From: Carya illinoinensis
Lineage: Eukaryota; Streptophyta; Magnoliopsida; Fagales; Juglandaceae
Assembly (NCBI RefSeq): GCF_018687715.1
Contig: NC_056756.1
Span: forward strand, 33,455,980-33,519,979
Direction of reading: 5' to 3'
DNA length: 64,000 bases
A program made the translations under genes and the position numbers. The notes under the pieces were generated by a model, which was given only the letters and a program-made list of their open reading frames with translations, had not been told where the DNA came from and did not search any database. Below are positions 33,715-46,731 of this stretch, in pieces. Numbering within the stretch: the stretch's first letter is position 1; each line of letters begins with the position of its first letter.

Positions 33715-34265
33715 TTGATGTTTTGCTTAATCGATCTGTACTTGGCCTAGGGTTTTCTGTTGGACTTGGCCTAGGGTTTTATTTATTTGGGATTTTCTGT
33801 GTTTTTGTTGTTAGAAGCCCCTAATCTGTTCGAATATGTTATTTAGGAATGCTGTGAGAAAATTAACATGATTTGTATACATTTTATCGATCTGTACATG
33901 CTGTTGGACTTGGCCTAGGGTTTTATTTTTTTGGGTTTTCTGTTTTTTCCTTGTTAGAAGCCCCTAATCTGTTGGAAGATCTTATTTAGGTTGCTGTGAG
34001 AAAATTAACATGATTAATTGTAAATTTTCTCGATCTGTACATGCTGTTGTACTCGGCCTACGGTTTTTTTCTTTTTGGGTTTGCTGTGTGTTCCTTGTTA
34101 GAAGCCCCTAATCTGTTCCAATATGTGTTTTAGATTTGCTGTGAGAAAATTAACATCATTTTTAGTAGATAATATCGATCTGTACATGGTGTTGGATTGT
34201 AATAGGCAACTTTTTTTTTAATTTTTTTTGGATTTGAGGAATTGTTAGAAGCCCCTAATCTGGTT
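33715..34265 (+). repeat. About 145-bp tandem repeat, 3.5 copies
   Basis: GTTAGAAGCCCCTAATCTG(T/G) recurs at about 33810, 33953, 34097 and 34244 (spacing 143-147). Between copies, ATCGATCTGTACATG, TTGGCCTAGGGTTTT and GCTGTGAGAAAATTAAC blocks are also repeated. It lies in the long leader or leader-intron region of the GRF gene. Confidence 0.88.
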
Positions 34266-35557
34266 TTAAGGATACCCATGGATTTGGATTTGTTTGGATT
34301 TGTTTTTAGTCCTGTGAATTGAAAGCAACAAAAAGTAAGTTTGATTTCCAATATCCAGCTCGAGTTGCTCTGTTTTTTCTGAATCCATTTGGGTATTTTC
34401 CATTTGTGGTTGTTTTATCTTTTCACATATAAAATATCTTGTACTATTATGAAATATATATACATATTTAATACTTGATTCATTATTTGATGTAATCGAA
34501 ACCGCTTGATTTTGCATCGAGTAAAGGTGTCTGTCCATCCATGGCTTAGAGGGGAAGAAAAAAAATAATTACAGTAAAATGAATGTGTTTGTGTATATAA
34601 ATAATATATAAATAGATAGATCGTATTGTAATAAGAACAATATGATGAGAATCAATCACTATAAAGTAAGCTTTAAAATCATTGTCAGGTGGGTGAGTGG
34701 GATTGGGAATATGGGATAAAGATTTGTATCCAAGGCTTGAGGCCATACGGTTATGTTATAAAGTTCAATGATAGATGGTCCCATGAGTTTGGCCCTTCAA
34801 TCTTTTTAATATGTTCTCTCATCAATAATCTATACGCCCACCAATATCTTCGTTCTTCATATCAATTACATTTTCTGTTTGAAAATATTGTAGCTTAGAC
34901 TGCCACTTCTTGAATTTTTAGAAATAATCTGTGTAGTTTTAGAATGTGTATGTCTCATACATTCCTTTAAAACAATAGTGATTTTTTTGTAACTTTTTTA
35001 TAATCAAGTTTACTTTTATAATGTCTTTGATATTAGAGATTTGCACTTCCTAAACATATATAGCATTATTTCTTGATTTGTTTAGAATTATAAAAACAAA
35101 TCTCGACTTTACAAGTTACTTTTGTAAAGTATGTGCGCGCTGGGATGTGTACACCATCATAGTAGATGAACTAGTTTATTTATGTTTAGAGTTCCATACT
35201 TTCTGCATATAGCAGTATGTGAAGTGAAGTTAAGTTTTCATTTTTACAAGATACTTTTGCAAAGTATGTGTGCACTTGGATGTGGATACCATCATAGTAG
35301 ATGCACCAACTTTTGCTAAAGCATTGAACACACCTTTACACTTCACTTCAACTTGGGGCACACAGAGACTAACTCCTTTTGCACTTGATTTTTAAGGATT
35401 AAACTCAGCTCCCCTTCGGCTGGATTAAACTCAGCTAACCTTTTGAAGTGCAGCGAACCATCTCACCTTTTTTTGAGTAAACTCTCTTGTAAAAGAAAAA
35501 AAAAAACCTCTAAACCCCAACAGAAAATAATGAATGAAAAACACTATTTTTTTTTAG
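34266..35557 (+). other. Leader-intron-like region of the MULE 2 GRF gene
   Basis: T-rich, non-coding sequence. A good acceptor (TTTTTTTTTAG at 35547-35557) lies about 30 bp before the GRF start codon, so much of this is probably leader intron. Confidence 0.45.
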
Positions 35558-35587
35558 CAACAGCATACTGCATCGTTGATTGGGAAC

Positions 35588-36235
35588 ATGTTATCTGAGG
35601 GAGATAAGGTATCATCGTCAGTTTCTTCATCTTCTATTTCATATCATACTTTGAGAAACAACCCAATTTGCAATTGTGGGTCACCTGCTTCACTTAGAAC
35701 ATCGAACACGCCAAGAAATTAGGGCCGATCCTTCTTTGGGTGTTCAAAGTACAATACAAAGGTACAAAAATCGATTATTGTATACTTTTCCAGTACCAAT
35801 TTCAAATTGACTACATGTTTTGATAACATTCTCAATTGTTTGTTTGTTTGTTTGTTTATACAGGGATTACCAAATTGCAACTTTTTCATATAGGCAGATA
35901 GTGGTAAGGAAATAGAGAATGACCTTATGAAAGTAGAAATTGAGATTTTAATGAAGAAGGAAGAGCTCCAGAAAACACATGAAGAGTTGCAGAAAACACA
36001 TGAAGAGGTTTGGAAATTATTGCAACTGTTTCGAAGAAGAGAGAAAGAGGTTCGAACAAGAGAGGAAGAGGTTCAAAAAATGATGGAAGAGGTTCGACAT
36101 TGGATGGAAGAGGTTCGCCTAAGAGATGGCGAAATTGTCAAGAGGGAGGTGGAAGTCCAGCGTCAACACACACATATTCGTATATATTGGGCAGTTTCTA
36201 TTTTACTTTATTTGTACTTGATACGATCGCATTGA
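35588..36235 (+). pseudogene. GRF-type zinc-finger, coiled-coil, membrane-segment protein (MULE 2 second gene), two stops
   Basis: Two exons, 35588-35761 and 35864-36235, with a phase-0 GT-AG intron at the same place in the finger as in the MULE 1 gene. Read through, it spans 182 codons including the stop. Seen: GRF finger C28-x-C30, GRSFFGC (C52), C63 with the CNFFI motif; a long charged coiled coil with repeated E-E-V/L-Q/R heptads at about 80-160; a C-terminal membrane segment (IYWAVSILLYLYLI). Two in-frame TAG codons interrupt it, at 35720-35722 (inside the finger) and 35891-35893 (where MULE 1 has the finger's Trp, so TGG-to-TAG). The frame is otherwise open, which suggests recent decay. 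Confidence 0.85.
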
Positions 36236-36290
36236 GTACCTTTAGAAATCTGGTACCTCAATAAACCAAATCTGGACTTCCTTGTTCAGA

Positions 36291-36695
36291 TTTGGTTTAG
36301 AGTATTTTGGGACGTTGTGACATCTGTGCATAAACTGTGTTTTGTATAAATCTGTGGCTATGTTAAGTATTTTGGAACTTTTGGGACAACACTTTTGAAT
36401 AAGTGTTGTGGAATGTATGTGGAAATTGAAGTTTAGGGTTCTGGACAGGTCTGGCTATGAAAGTAGAAATCTGAAAATTTTTTGTATAAGTCTGATTTGG
36501 TTTAGAGTACTTTGGGACTTTGTGACATTTGTGCTTGAACTGTGTGTTGTATAAATGTAGATATATGTTGACTATTTTGAAACTTTTGGGACAACACTTT
36601 TGTAAAAGTGTTGCAATTTGTGCCATGGAAATTGATCTTGAATAAATCTGGACAGGTATGGCTAGTTTAAACCAAATCTGGAAATTTTGAGTATG
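36291..36695 (+). repeat. About 205-bp tandem duplication downstream of the MULE 2 GRF gene
   Basis: TTTGGTTTAGAGTA(T/C)TTTGGGAC begins both units (about 36291 and 36496). Each contains a TTTTGGGACAACACTTTTG...AAGTGTTG inverted-repeat block. It probably lies in the 3' UTR. A 200-codon ORF on the opposite strand spans the duplication and seems to be a by-product. Confidence 0.8.
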
Positions 36696-38161
36696 TGTAT
36701 AATGATGGACAGGTTCGGATATGCTGAATGTGCTGTGTTGGTAGGCATAAATCTGGAAATTGTGCCCTGTTGCTGGATATGCTAAATCTGGAAATTGAGT
36801 GAATGAACCATCCAAAACCCAACCCAGAAATAGCATATATTGAACATATTTGAACAATGGAAATTCTATTACTTTCCTTACACCCGAGAAAGAAATTAAT
36901 GTTACAAGTCCATAAGTCAATACACAAACAAGTCCATCTCGGCTCCCACTTAGAGACATGAGCAATTTACTAACAAAACCTATAGAAGCCGTATAACATA
37001 TGGGTGATCTTTCGGAAATTGGTTGCTATACCTGAAGTGACCAAAACTGGTGAAGTGATAGCAATAACCTGTGAATGGCTTGTACAACAATTGAATGCAA
37101 TAAATCCGGGTACCATGCAGAAAAATATTTGTCAATCACATGGGATAGAATTCACAGTATCCATCAATTACATGAACCCCTGAAGTAAATAAGCTCTATA
37201 TATATATCAAACCATAATTTACAACAAAAGTCCACCCTATGATAAATAATTACAACAGCTTCAATACACCAAAAATAATTACAACTTCTCCACCCATCAA
37301 ATGCCTAATTACAAAAATTAAAGTCCAAAAAAATTTAATGTTGATGATTACAAAAATAATATATCCAACCATCAAAAAATATTTACTCAAAAGTTGGATT
37401 TGCCTCAGCCTATCTCCACTAATCTTGTTCATTCCATAGTGCATATTGGTGGTTTAAGTTGAGCTGGTCGACTCCCCATCATTCTTCCCCTTAATCTTCA
37501 TGGCTTTGTACAAAATAAACTGAAATCATCAACATTCTCAAACTAGAAAGCAAAGCACCCAATCATTGAATGTGCTCAATCAATATCATAAATTAGGATC
37601 TTTAAAGCAAAATATGACATCAAAGTATCATGTGCCCAGAAAACATATATATATATATATATATATATATGTATTAAACTAAATATGTGCAAAATTCAGT
37701 GCAAAATTCCCACAAGCTAGCTGAAAATCCTCAATTGAATAACACTTCCTTCACATGCTAAGGCATATATATATATATATATGAATGTACTCATACTCCA
37801 CCAAACCAGCAAGTGTATTTTTTCCACAAGTAGATATCTTGAGCATCATGATAAAACATTCAATGTGCAAAAGTAAATGCAAAATTGCCATAAGTCAATG
37901 TTAATTATTTTTTCTCAATCCCACTTAAATTATGTGCATAAGCATTCGAGATACAAACCCCGTAAAGTGACCTATTGCCACGGTTGTGTCCCAGGCAAGC
38001 TATCCGGCTGGGTTCCATCCAATCGAAGTTGCATCTGTCACACGTATAATATAATAGTTAAAATTCAAACGAACATCCTCTAGAAAAAGTGTACCTATTT
38101 ACACAGGATGTAACATTTAGTTTGAGATGACAACAATTAAACTAAATCATCTTAGACTTTC
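36696..38161. other. Gap between the convergent MULE 2 genes
   Basis: AT-rich, with (AT)n tracts near 37648-37670 and 37766-37782. No gene recognised; presumed 3' flanks of the two convergent genes. Confidence 0.5.
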
Positions 38162-41100
38162 TTAAGTCTCATTCACCGTAAAGTCTAACTCAGTGGTACT
38201 AAAGTTCAACACTTTGGTAGCGTTTTGAGGAGGCTAATAATACAAAATGCAAAATATTAGTAAGAACTAAAGTTTAATCTTGAGAAATTTTTCCTAGCAT
38301 TAAAAACCCAAGTGTAACCTGAAATGTGACACTTTGTTGTGTCCCAACATCTGTGGAACCAAATAAATTCCTTCTAGTTCCCACAATTTCGCCTTCTATT
38401 CCATGCAGCTACAAAGGAGAAAAATAAACCAATTTGTATTAAGTCATAAAGAACGCTTAAAAGTAAAACACACATAAAGTTCAACATTTGTAAGTGGAAA
38501 TTGAGAATGGTTAATTGAGTTAACCTGTTTACGTTTTCCTTTCTGAGTAGCCTTCTTTGTCGTGGGTTTCAAATGTTCAATCATGGATTTTTTCCTGAGA
38601 GATCGCGATCTGCCTTTTCCTCTCACTACATGGGGACTCAGTACATATTTAGAAGTGGCAATTGTAGTTTCCACGACAGTTGTAACATTCACCTTTGATG
38701 GTGGCTTGTTCGTGCGGTAGCCTAAGTTCATTGCATGTAACTTAGCTAGCATATCCTCCGTGTGCTCATCACATGAAGATGCATTTGTGGATACTTCGTT
38801 GCATTTCTTGATGATACGTGAATATCTGCTAACTTCAGGTCTCTCATCAACCCCATCATAACTACTTCGTATAAGAGTGTAAGTTCTCTTTATGTCTTTC
38901 CGCCATCGATCTAGTATGTACTTTTCTGGCACTGATCGAACTTTGTTAAGTCTCATAATGCCCAATACGTGCCTACACAATACCCCTCTCATCTCAAACA
39001 AGGCACATGAACACTTCACCTCACATTCAGCCTCATTAAAGTAGACCATGTGGGTAACCTCCTTGATGAAATCATTAACACTCACTTCATCTTCTACATT
39101 GTATGTTGCAATTACACCATCCTTCCGGTGTAGAGTTGGAAGAGTTGCAAGCATCTCTATTACTTCTTTTTGAACTTCTCTAAATTTATTGCAAGTGTAT
39201 ATGTCTTGAAAAATCTTCTCAAGTGGAGAGGGAGAGACGACGGAAATTGTAACAATGAATAACTGGAAGTCCGCCGCACTTTCATTTTCAATCTTCTTCC
39301 TCAATGCATTATCAAACTGATCGACAAACTCTTTTAAGTTTGTCTTAGCATGAACATACCCGTCGAAAAAAGCGTTCATACTCTCGCTTCGTTGGGTTGT
39401 ACTCATTCCAGCCCAGAAAACATCTTTCATGAATACCGGTGCCCAATACATACGCTCAGCGTATAAACTCTTCAACCAAGCATTATCCTGCAAGTTGTAC
39501 TTCTGAATTAACACTTCCCAAGACCCCTCAAACTCCTCAACTGTGTGAGAGTCATACACACAATTTAACAACCCAGTTTTCAACCTAGTTTTGAATGCAC
39601 TATGTGAACCTAGCTTCTCAGGCAACTTTTTCAAAATGTGCCATAAGCAGAATCTGTGTCAACTATTTGGAAAGACAAGGCTTATTGCATTTTTCATGGC
39701 TCTATCTTGGTCCGTGATAATAGCCTTGGGAGCTTCACCGTCCATACAATTACACTAAGTCTGAAATAACCATGTAAACGTTTTTGTATCCTTAATAGAA
39801 ATTAAACCTGCGCCCAACAAAATCGACTGGCCATGGTGGTTTACACCAACAAACGGTGCCAACGGCATCCCATATCTGTTTGTCAAATAAGTCGTGTCGA
39901 AGGTCACAACATCACCAAAATATTTGTAGGCTGCCCTACTTCGTGCATCCGCCCAGCATACATTCCTAAACCGTCCGTCATCATCCATATCCATTAGTGA
40001 AAAGAATCCGTCATTTTTGTATTGCATCCGCGCAAAATACTCACGGAGGGCTCCAGCACCACCTTTCCCAAGTCGAAGGTGGCGTGCCTTGTCAATATAA
40101 TTCCGACAGTCCTTTTCATTGAATGGCAAGTTCTCAAACCCACCCGCTTCTTGCACAAGAGAGGCAAAACTCTTGTTCATTCTTATCCCAACTTGATCAT
40201 TTATGTCTAACACTCTCTTAACGGACTCGCTCACTTCTCTATTGCAGCGAAAAAATCTCGACTTTTTTGGACTTAATCCGTGATTATGGGAATTATCTAC
40301 ACCGTTCACCTTGAACACACCTCTTTCTAACGTCACATTTATTCTTGCCTTACAGTCTGTCTTTGATGTCGGACGTGGCTTGGCAACATTTGATGTACGG
40401 TTACGTGCCATCCCACCCTGAGCACAACCCAATGTGACATATCTAAGGCTCTCATCCTCAAACCTATGGCTCCTCTGGGTCATTATCCCAAAACCGCATT
40501 GTTGCCCATATCTTTTATAATAAGACAGTAAGTCCTCTTCAGATTTAAACACCATCCCCAATTTTGGCTCCTCAACAATATCGACCCCCTCAGTCTGGGG
40601 CAGCATATCATGTGATATGCTGCCCCAGACAGATCATCACTCCCCCCATTAACAGTATCCATACTTTTTCCAGTAGACTCAGGTGTGGGATATTGGGTTT
40701 CATCAACATGGCTTGAACTTGCAGAGTGTAAACCAATCGAAGGGTTAAGATTCGAGATAAATGGGGGCAGCGGATTTCCCTGTAGTTTACACTCACGAAA
40801 TGAATTAAATCAATTTCATACATGGTTAAATATAAGTACAAAATCTGCTCGAATGAATTTATCACCTGACTAGTTTGTGAATTTGCACTGGCTTTAGGAC
40901 GCTCGAAAAATGGGGGTAACCACGCATTTGGCATTGGTGGATGGCAACCATGCATATAGTTTGAAAAATCCGGGTAACATGGTATTGGTATCACCTAGGG
41001 ATTATGAAAAAAAATATGTATTAATATAGCCTCATCAGATTTGATTCTCAAGCTCTTAAATTAGTACATAAATTCATCTTCTCTTGGTTTAATTGAGATT

Positions 41101-41330
41101 TCACCTGGGTTGGTAGATTGGTTGAAGGATTTGTAGTTGGAGACGTCGATCTCAGTGGACAGAATGGTATTGTTATCATCTGTGGAACAAAACCAGTCAT
41201 GATGAAGTCACTTTCATGAATTTTAAACATGCTCAATGAGTACCTGGGAGGGAGGATTTGTGGATGGATTTGTTGTTGAATCTGCTGTAGAACGTGTTAT
41301 AGGACATGCATGATCATTCCCTTTCTCCAT
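38162..41330 (-). pseudogene. FAR1/FHY3-type MULE transposase of MULE 2, disrupted
   Basis: Coding exons on the minus strand: 41244-41330, 41105-41179, 40866-40994, 38525-40779, 38319-38408 and 38162-38233, all GT-AG and all phase 0. The main exon is 2255 nt; subtracting a 29-nt palindromic insertion near 40593-40630 gives 2226 nt, a multiple of three. Conserved parts: FAR1 zinc-finger region (GFGIMTQRSH, C..C..HNH), MULE core (VVTFDTTYLTNRYG, AIITDQDRAMK, STTQRSESMNAFFDGY), SWIM finger (CSCALFEMRGVLCRH). Two further lesions: a TAG just after WLFQT (39755-39757) and a CGA-to-TGA in the FPNS-HRFCLWH segment near 39658. Its N-terminal exons differ from those of MULE 1; two encode similar T-N-P-S-T-N-x-P-x-Q ends. 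The parent protein would have been near 890 residues. Confidence 0.88.
40593..40630. repeat. Perfect 38-bp palindrome (18-bp arms, 2-base spacer) inside the transposase exon
   Basis: The arm GTCTGGGGCAGCATATCA at 40593-40610 is mirrored exactly at 40613-40630 around TG. It shifts the reading frame of the transposase; removing 29 nt restores one open frame from the exon start into the FAR1 domain. Confidence 0.95.
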
Positions 41331-43102
41331 CTAAACAAAGCATTAGAAAATTAAAAAACTTTCTTCAGTATAATTTTATTCAAAGGCAATAAAGTAATTA
41401 CAAATAATAATAAAGCTTTGCAACGTGTTCTCTGTTTTGTAAATTGGAATCAATCATCCCTCCTTGGTCGTAATTATGAATTTTAGATATTAAAAAAAAT
41501 AACTAAGTTCAAATTGTAAAAAAGCCGGAAGAAAAATGCTAGTATGCTTCGAAAATGTTCAGTAAAACATAACTTACTTACATGTATATCTAACAAAGTT
41601 GATGAATTAAATGACATGCCTTTATACCCAAAAAAAGAAATTTGGTACCTCAAGCATGCACTTCGTATATGTAGCAACATAATAATATAATATTATATAT
41701 TGCAGAAAATATATTAATATTTTTTTTTTCAAATACACAATATATTACACCAACATTCAACTAAATATATTTGCAAATACACATTAAATCTGAAAAACTA
41801 CATTTCCCCCAAATGCCCATCAACTAAGCATCATGGACTTGAAGCATCTCTATTACTACGGAATGGCTTGTTCGAACACGCCTTCTGATGCTTTTGGATA
41901 GACACCGGTTCGTCCTTGCATTTGTGATATGATTAAAATGTCATAGATAATTTATTAAAAATGCCAATTAAATTTTTCCATTCAAACTCTTATAGGTTTA
42001 TATATACACATATATACAACTCATGCTAACGGACCTTCTTCAACTAACTACTTAAATGACCATTGTGACATGCCACCACCACATACGTAGTGCTACATGA
42101 TTTATTATTAAAAAATCATGAGCATAAAAAAAAATAAAAAAAAAAACCAAAATACTTCAAAACATAAATGTGTCAAAAAAAATTAATATTCAGAGAAAAT
42201 TTCAAATTTAGATTTCCTCATCAAATTATATTTATAAAAGCATTAATAAACCACGTGACACCACGTAGTGATGCCACGTCATATATATGATCAGCACTAA
42301 GGTTCATAGATATATGGCTTGCTAGCATTATAGCTAATACATATAAATTATGGAAGTATTAGCTAAATTGAAGTAATAGAAGTTATAATTTCAGTTAAGA
42401 ATACAAAAAATTAATCCACCATCGATCTCATAAATAGATTCTAACTTAGTTAGCAACAACTAGCAGTCATTTATTACTAAATTGTTCCTATTGGATGGTG
42501 CAAGCACATGATTTGGATTTAAGACATAAGAGTTGCCCACATTGTTAGCCATTGCCCCCAAAGTCAGATTCCTTTCTATTCACACCCTATTCACCTTCCT
42601 TTGATGGAGAATATACTTAAGTTCTCATTTAAGCATTCATATAATATTCAAAGTATTTTGTTCTCATTCTCTTAACAATAACAAGAGTTTTCCATAACAT
42701 TAAACCAAACATATAGTTAACCATTCCATAAACCAAAGCATTATGGGGTCCCTGAGGCTAGATCTTTTCTCGGGATAATTCTTTTGACCGGTGGGAATAG
42801 TTTATGGTTAAGAATTCAGCTTCAGTTACAACCGACCATTGACATGCATGAACTTGGGAAGATAATAAATTAAAAAAGCGATGGTTTTTTTTTGTATAAT
42901 ATCTTACCATAAGCTAAAGTCTAAACAATATTTGCCTTATATAAAAAAAAATAATAATAAAATTTTGTTTCACCATGTCCATTTGTACTCCATATAACTC
43001 TATTTTGATACTCCATGTAACTCTGTTTTCAAAAGGCAAAGCCAAATCCTTCTTTATTACAACAACCAGGAACTAAATGCAGTTAAATAAAAGAGTTTAT
43101 AC
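41331..43102 (-). other. Probable leader intron of the MULE 2 transposase gene
   Basis: On the minus strand, a donor GGAAAG|GTATAAAC (GT at 43102-43101) and an acceptor GTTTAG directly before the start codon (41330) define an AT-rich leader intron of about 1.77 kb. It parallels the leader intron inferred for MULE 1. Confidence 0.5.
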
Positions 43103-43103
43103 C

Positions 43104-43202
43104 TTTCCAGGAAGTGGTCGCACAGAGGAGCTCGTTGTGCAATTGACGTCGTTGCGCAAAAGAGGTGGTTGTGCACTGGAGGTGCTCGCGCAGAGTTGGT
43201 CG
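43104..43202. repeat. GC-rich 31-34-bp minisatellite, left part (MULE 2 leader), split by the gypsy element
   Basis: GTGG(T)TG/TCGCGCAGAG-type units. The same minisatellite continues at 50182-50340 beyond the inserted retrotransposon, where units of GGTTCTGCAGTGGAGGTGGT recur at 50199, 50230, 50264 and 50298. This is the presumed leader exon of the transposase gene. Confidence 0.75.
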
Positions 43203-43617
43203 TGTAACAGCCCACTAGAAATTCAATTGTGAAATTTCTATTAATTTTAGGAACCTCGTGAAGACCCCATAAGTTTTCACGAATCCATTAATCGTATAGG
43301 TTTTTGTCTAACTACATAGTTAGTGTTATTATTTACTATGGTATCAGAAGTGTGTTTTTGATTATTGGAAATAGTTAGAAGTGTCAAAATGTATTATGGT
43401 TTGTGCCATTAGACTCGGGGGGTTATTTAAGGTCTTATGGCGCAATAATATTTTTTTATATTTTCGGACAAAACGTCTGTTCAAAACTGTAGATATTATT
43501 GGATAAAAATATCTTAAGCTAATTTTGTGGATATTATTGGATAAAAATATTTTAAGCTAATTTCGTGGATATTATTGGGTAAAAATATTTTGAATTGATT
43601 TTTGTAGATATTATTAG

Positions 43618-43717
43618 GTAAGAGAGTCCTACACTCCACTCTCACTCCGGGTAAGAGAGTCCTACACTTAACTCTCACTTCAGGTAAGAGAGTCCTACAC
43701 TTAACTCTCACTCCAGC
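43618..43717 (+). repeat. 33-bp tandem triplet within the LTR
   Basis: GTAAGAGAGTCCTACACT followed by (C/T)(C/A)ACTCTCACT occurs three times in a row. The same triplet is at about 49167-49265 and 62460-62560 in the sister LTRs. The solo LTR at 22829 has a single diverged unit, so the triplet is specific to a subfamily. Confidence 0.88.
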
Positions 43718-45339
43718 CTCATCTCTTCCATATTTCATCCATAAGTATCTCCAGCCACCTCTACCCACGAAATTATTTTCATTTATACTTTCCATTAAAA
43801 GAATATCAAACACTCTCTCTCGGACAGCTTTTAGGTGTTCTTTTGCATGCCCATTTCGAAAATTTTGTAAGTATTTTATCATAAAGTCTCATTCATATAA
43901 GTTGTTCCTTTTTTAGTCTAGTTTATGTGGATATCTTATTTGTCCCATTTGAAAATTATTTGGCCAGTCAAATATTATGTAAACTATAGAAAGATCATTC
44001 TAGAAGATAAACTGGAGAATATGTTATAGTTTGGAGTTTTTGACTAAGCTAATGGATAGATATTGGTCCGAAATTTTTATGGAGTATTGTTAACATGTAT
44101 ATATGACTATTGGTTGAGGATTTTTGCATGATTAAAGGTTTTGATGAAATAGTTTCTTAGATTTAGAAACTTAGAAACTGGAAGAGGAAAAATAGTTTCT
44201 GTTTTGAGAAAGTTTAACTCTTTAGTGGTCTAAACCTATTCCAATGACTTTGATAATTTTATTGGAGGATCCTAAGCATCTTATATACATGTTATATTAT
44301 TATTTTGAAGATATTTGATATTAGTTTCAAAGATATGAAATTTTATGTAAAGAGATATTCAGATAAGCCAAAGTGTGGATGTTCTTGGCTAAATTTATGT
44401 TTTGGTTAATTTTTAACCATGTGATCTTGAATTAGAAGCTTATATATGTTTTAGGATATCTTTTTAAACCATGTAATGGTTTGGTTTGAAGATCACATAT
44501 TTATAAGTCATAGATCAAAAGGTTGATCAAAACAAGTTGGAAACAAAAATCAATAGAAATAGCATATGGAAATTTTGGTCCTATAGAGTTTTAATAGTTG
44601 TGATTAATTTTAAATTTTTCTAAATTGATATTTGAATTGAGGATAAAATTTACATGATGCATGTAAATTTTGGTGACTTTTGGAGTTAGTATGCAAAATC
44701 CTTAAGTTATGGATAAAACGGTCATTTTCTTACATGCAGAGAGTAAAATGGAAATTTTACTCTTTAAGATAGTATTTTCTATATTTCAATTTATTAGTGA
44801 TTTAGTGATAACTTTTAGAATCACTAATTACAGTTCCTCGTGATTGCGCTTAAAGTTTTATAAGAAACGCGGAGATCGAAGTAAGTTAGCTTTTAACTTA
44901 CTAGCAGTCTACTGTATATGTGTGCTAAGTAAAGGAACTATAGTGTATATATGTGTGTTATCGTATATGTCATGCCATGCCAAGTTATCACGTAATTGTC
45001 TATTATACAGAATTTATTCTGTCATCAATTTTTATCTGTTACATAATATATTATGTCATGTATTACTGTACCTTACAAATACATCATGCTAAGTATACCA
45101 TCTATTACATGTATGTCAAGTCATGTAATATTTACTGTTGCAAGTATGTCATGTTAAATATGTTGTCTATTATATGTTATGCCATGTTACGAAACGTTTC
45201 TATCTCAAGTTGGTCATGTATTTCAAGTTATGTTCAAGTCACGTTATGTTACGTCAGGGCTTCAGTCATTTCGTATTCCAGTCACGTTTCATCTTGATTA
45301 CTTATGTATGGGGTCATAGCAATTGTGACGCATACACTA

Positions 45340-45735
45340 CGTGAGACACAACAATTGTGACACGTAAAATACATGGTGTCACAACAATTGTGGAGTATGT
45401 ATTTAAGCAGTTAAAGTATAAGTTTTCGTAGAATACATTGGGCCACAACAACTGTGGAATATGTATTTACACCTAGAATACATGGGGCTACAACAACTGT
45501 GGAGTATGTATTTTTCATGTTAAGTCAAGTTTGTGTAAAATACATGGGGCCACAACAACTGTGGAGTATGTATTTACACGTGGAATACATGGAGTCACAA
45601 CAACTGTGCAGTATGTATTTTTCATATTAAGTCAAGTTTGTGTAGAATACATGGGGCCACAACAACTGTGGAGTATGTATTTACACGTAGAATACATGGG
45701 ACCACAACAACTGTGGAGTATGTATTTTTCATGTT
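45340..45735 (+). repeat. Hairpin-containing tandem repeat in the 5' LTR
   Basis: About seven units, each with GAATACATGG then (C/T)(C/T)ACAACAACTGTGG and AGTATGTATTT. Same repeat as 25265-25625 with a different unit count. Confidence 0.85.
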
Positions 45736-46386
45736 AAGTCAAATTTCAGATCAAGTTCATGTCAAGTCAAGTTCAATTCATGTTTTAATTTAAGTTATGT
45801 CAATTATGTTATATTGTACGTCAAGTTATGCTTTAATTACTTATGAATTTGATTATGCATTTATGCTTTTACTGTCATCCATGCATCATTAGCTTGTGTG
45901 GAAGTTTTTTTTTAACTTACTAAGATTTGTAATCAAATCTCATTTTGGTAGTCCCAACTACCATTCCCTCTGAATGGTAGATCTTGTTACAGGACCTGAA
46001 GGAAAATCAGGAGCTGATTAACTAGACACAGTTGACTAAGCGACGGTGCGACGTCAATGTTAATATAGTAGTTAACGCAAATTACTACTTGTACAATGGA
46101 GTTGCATTTCTAGTACTTTTTGGATCATAACCATTTTGGACTAGTGTTGTGATCTGTTCAATGGGTCTTTATGTATGAAGTATATTTTAAGCATTTGGGA
46201 TATTTTCAATTTGGTGCATAGTATTGCTAAAAAAAAAAATTATCCGCTGCGAATATTGCATAATGTTATATGCATGTTAGGAATATTGCATCTTATATGT
46301 CATGAACGGGGGTAGGTAACCTTGTGATGCATGTCTCGACGCTTCAAATATTCGTCCGATCCTAAACGGAATTTGGGGCCGTCACA

Positions 46387-46731
46387 GGGTGGTATCAGAG
46401 CAATACGTCTCTAGGCAGTAAATCCACATTTTCTTAGGAAATGCACCAAACATTAGGCTTGAAATTTTAGTCGTCAGTAGGCTTGAATTTCTTAAGGTAT
46501 GAAAGGTAGTATGTGGTTTTAATACATATACTCGTGTGTTTCAAGAAGGGACACATGACTCGTGATAGAATGCCTCGGAATCCTAAGGGAGATAACAATC
46601 AAGAGGATCAGAATTTCCCGATGGATGACGGATTAGTTGAGGTAAACATAGTTAACGTTGATCTGATTGCAATTGATAGTAGTATTGCATTATTGTTATT
46701 TTGGAGTAGGTCAAGTCATTGGGGTTGGTAA
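46387..46731 (+). pseudogene. Primer-binding site and short gag-like remnant
   Basis: After the primer-binding site TGGTATCAGAGC (46390-46401) and a leader, a 72-codon frame (46513-46731) contains CFKKGHMTRDRMPRNPKGDN. It could be a gag N-terminus starting at the internal ATG (MPRNPKGDNNQ) or a decayed zinc-knuckle segment (KKGHMTRD); I cannot decide which. No protease, reverse transcriptase, RNase H or integrase motif is recognisable in 46731-47520. Confidence 0.5.

Larger units (their letters stand above)
43203..46386 (+). repeat. 5' LTR of the nested gypsy element (3184 bp)
   Basis: Contains three kinds of internal repeat: about 40-bp units ending GTGGATATTATTGG (about 43490-43620), a 33-bp unit GTAAGAGAGTCCTACACT... 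in three copies (43618-43717), and the hairpin repeat at 45340-45735. The LTRs at 22829 and 62046 are homologous along their length. Confidence 0.93.
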
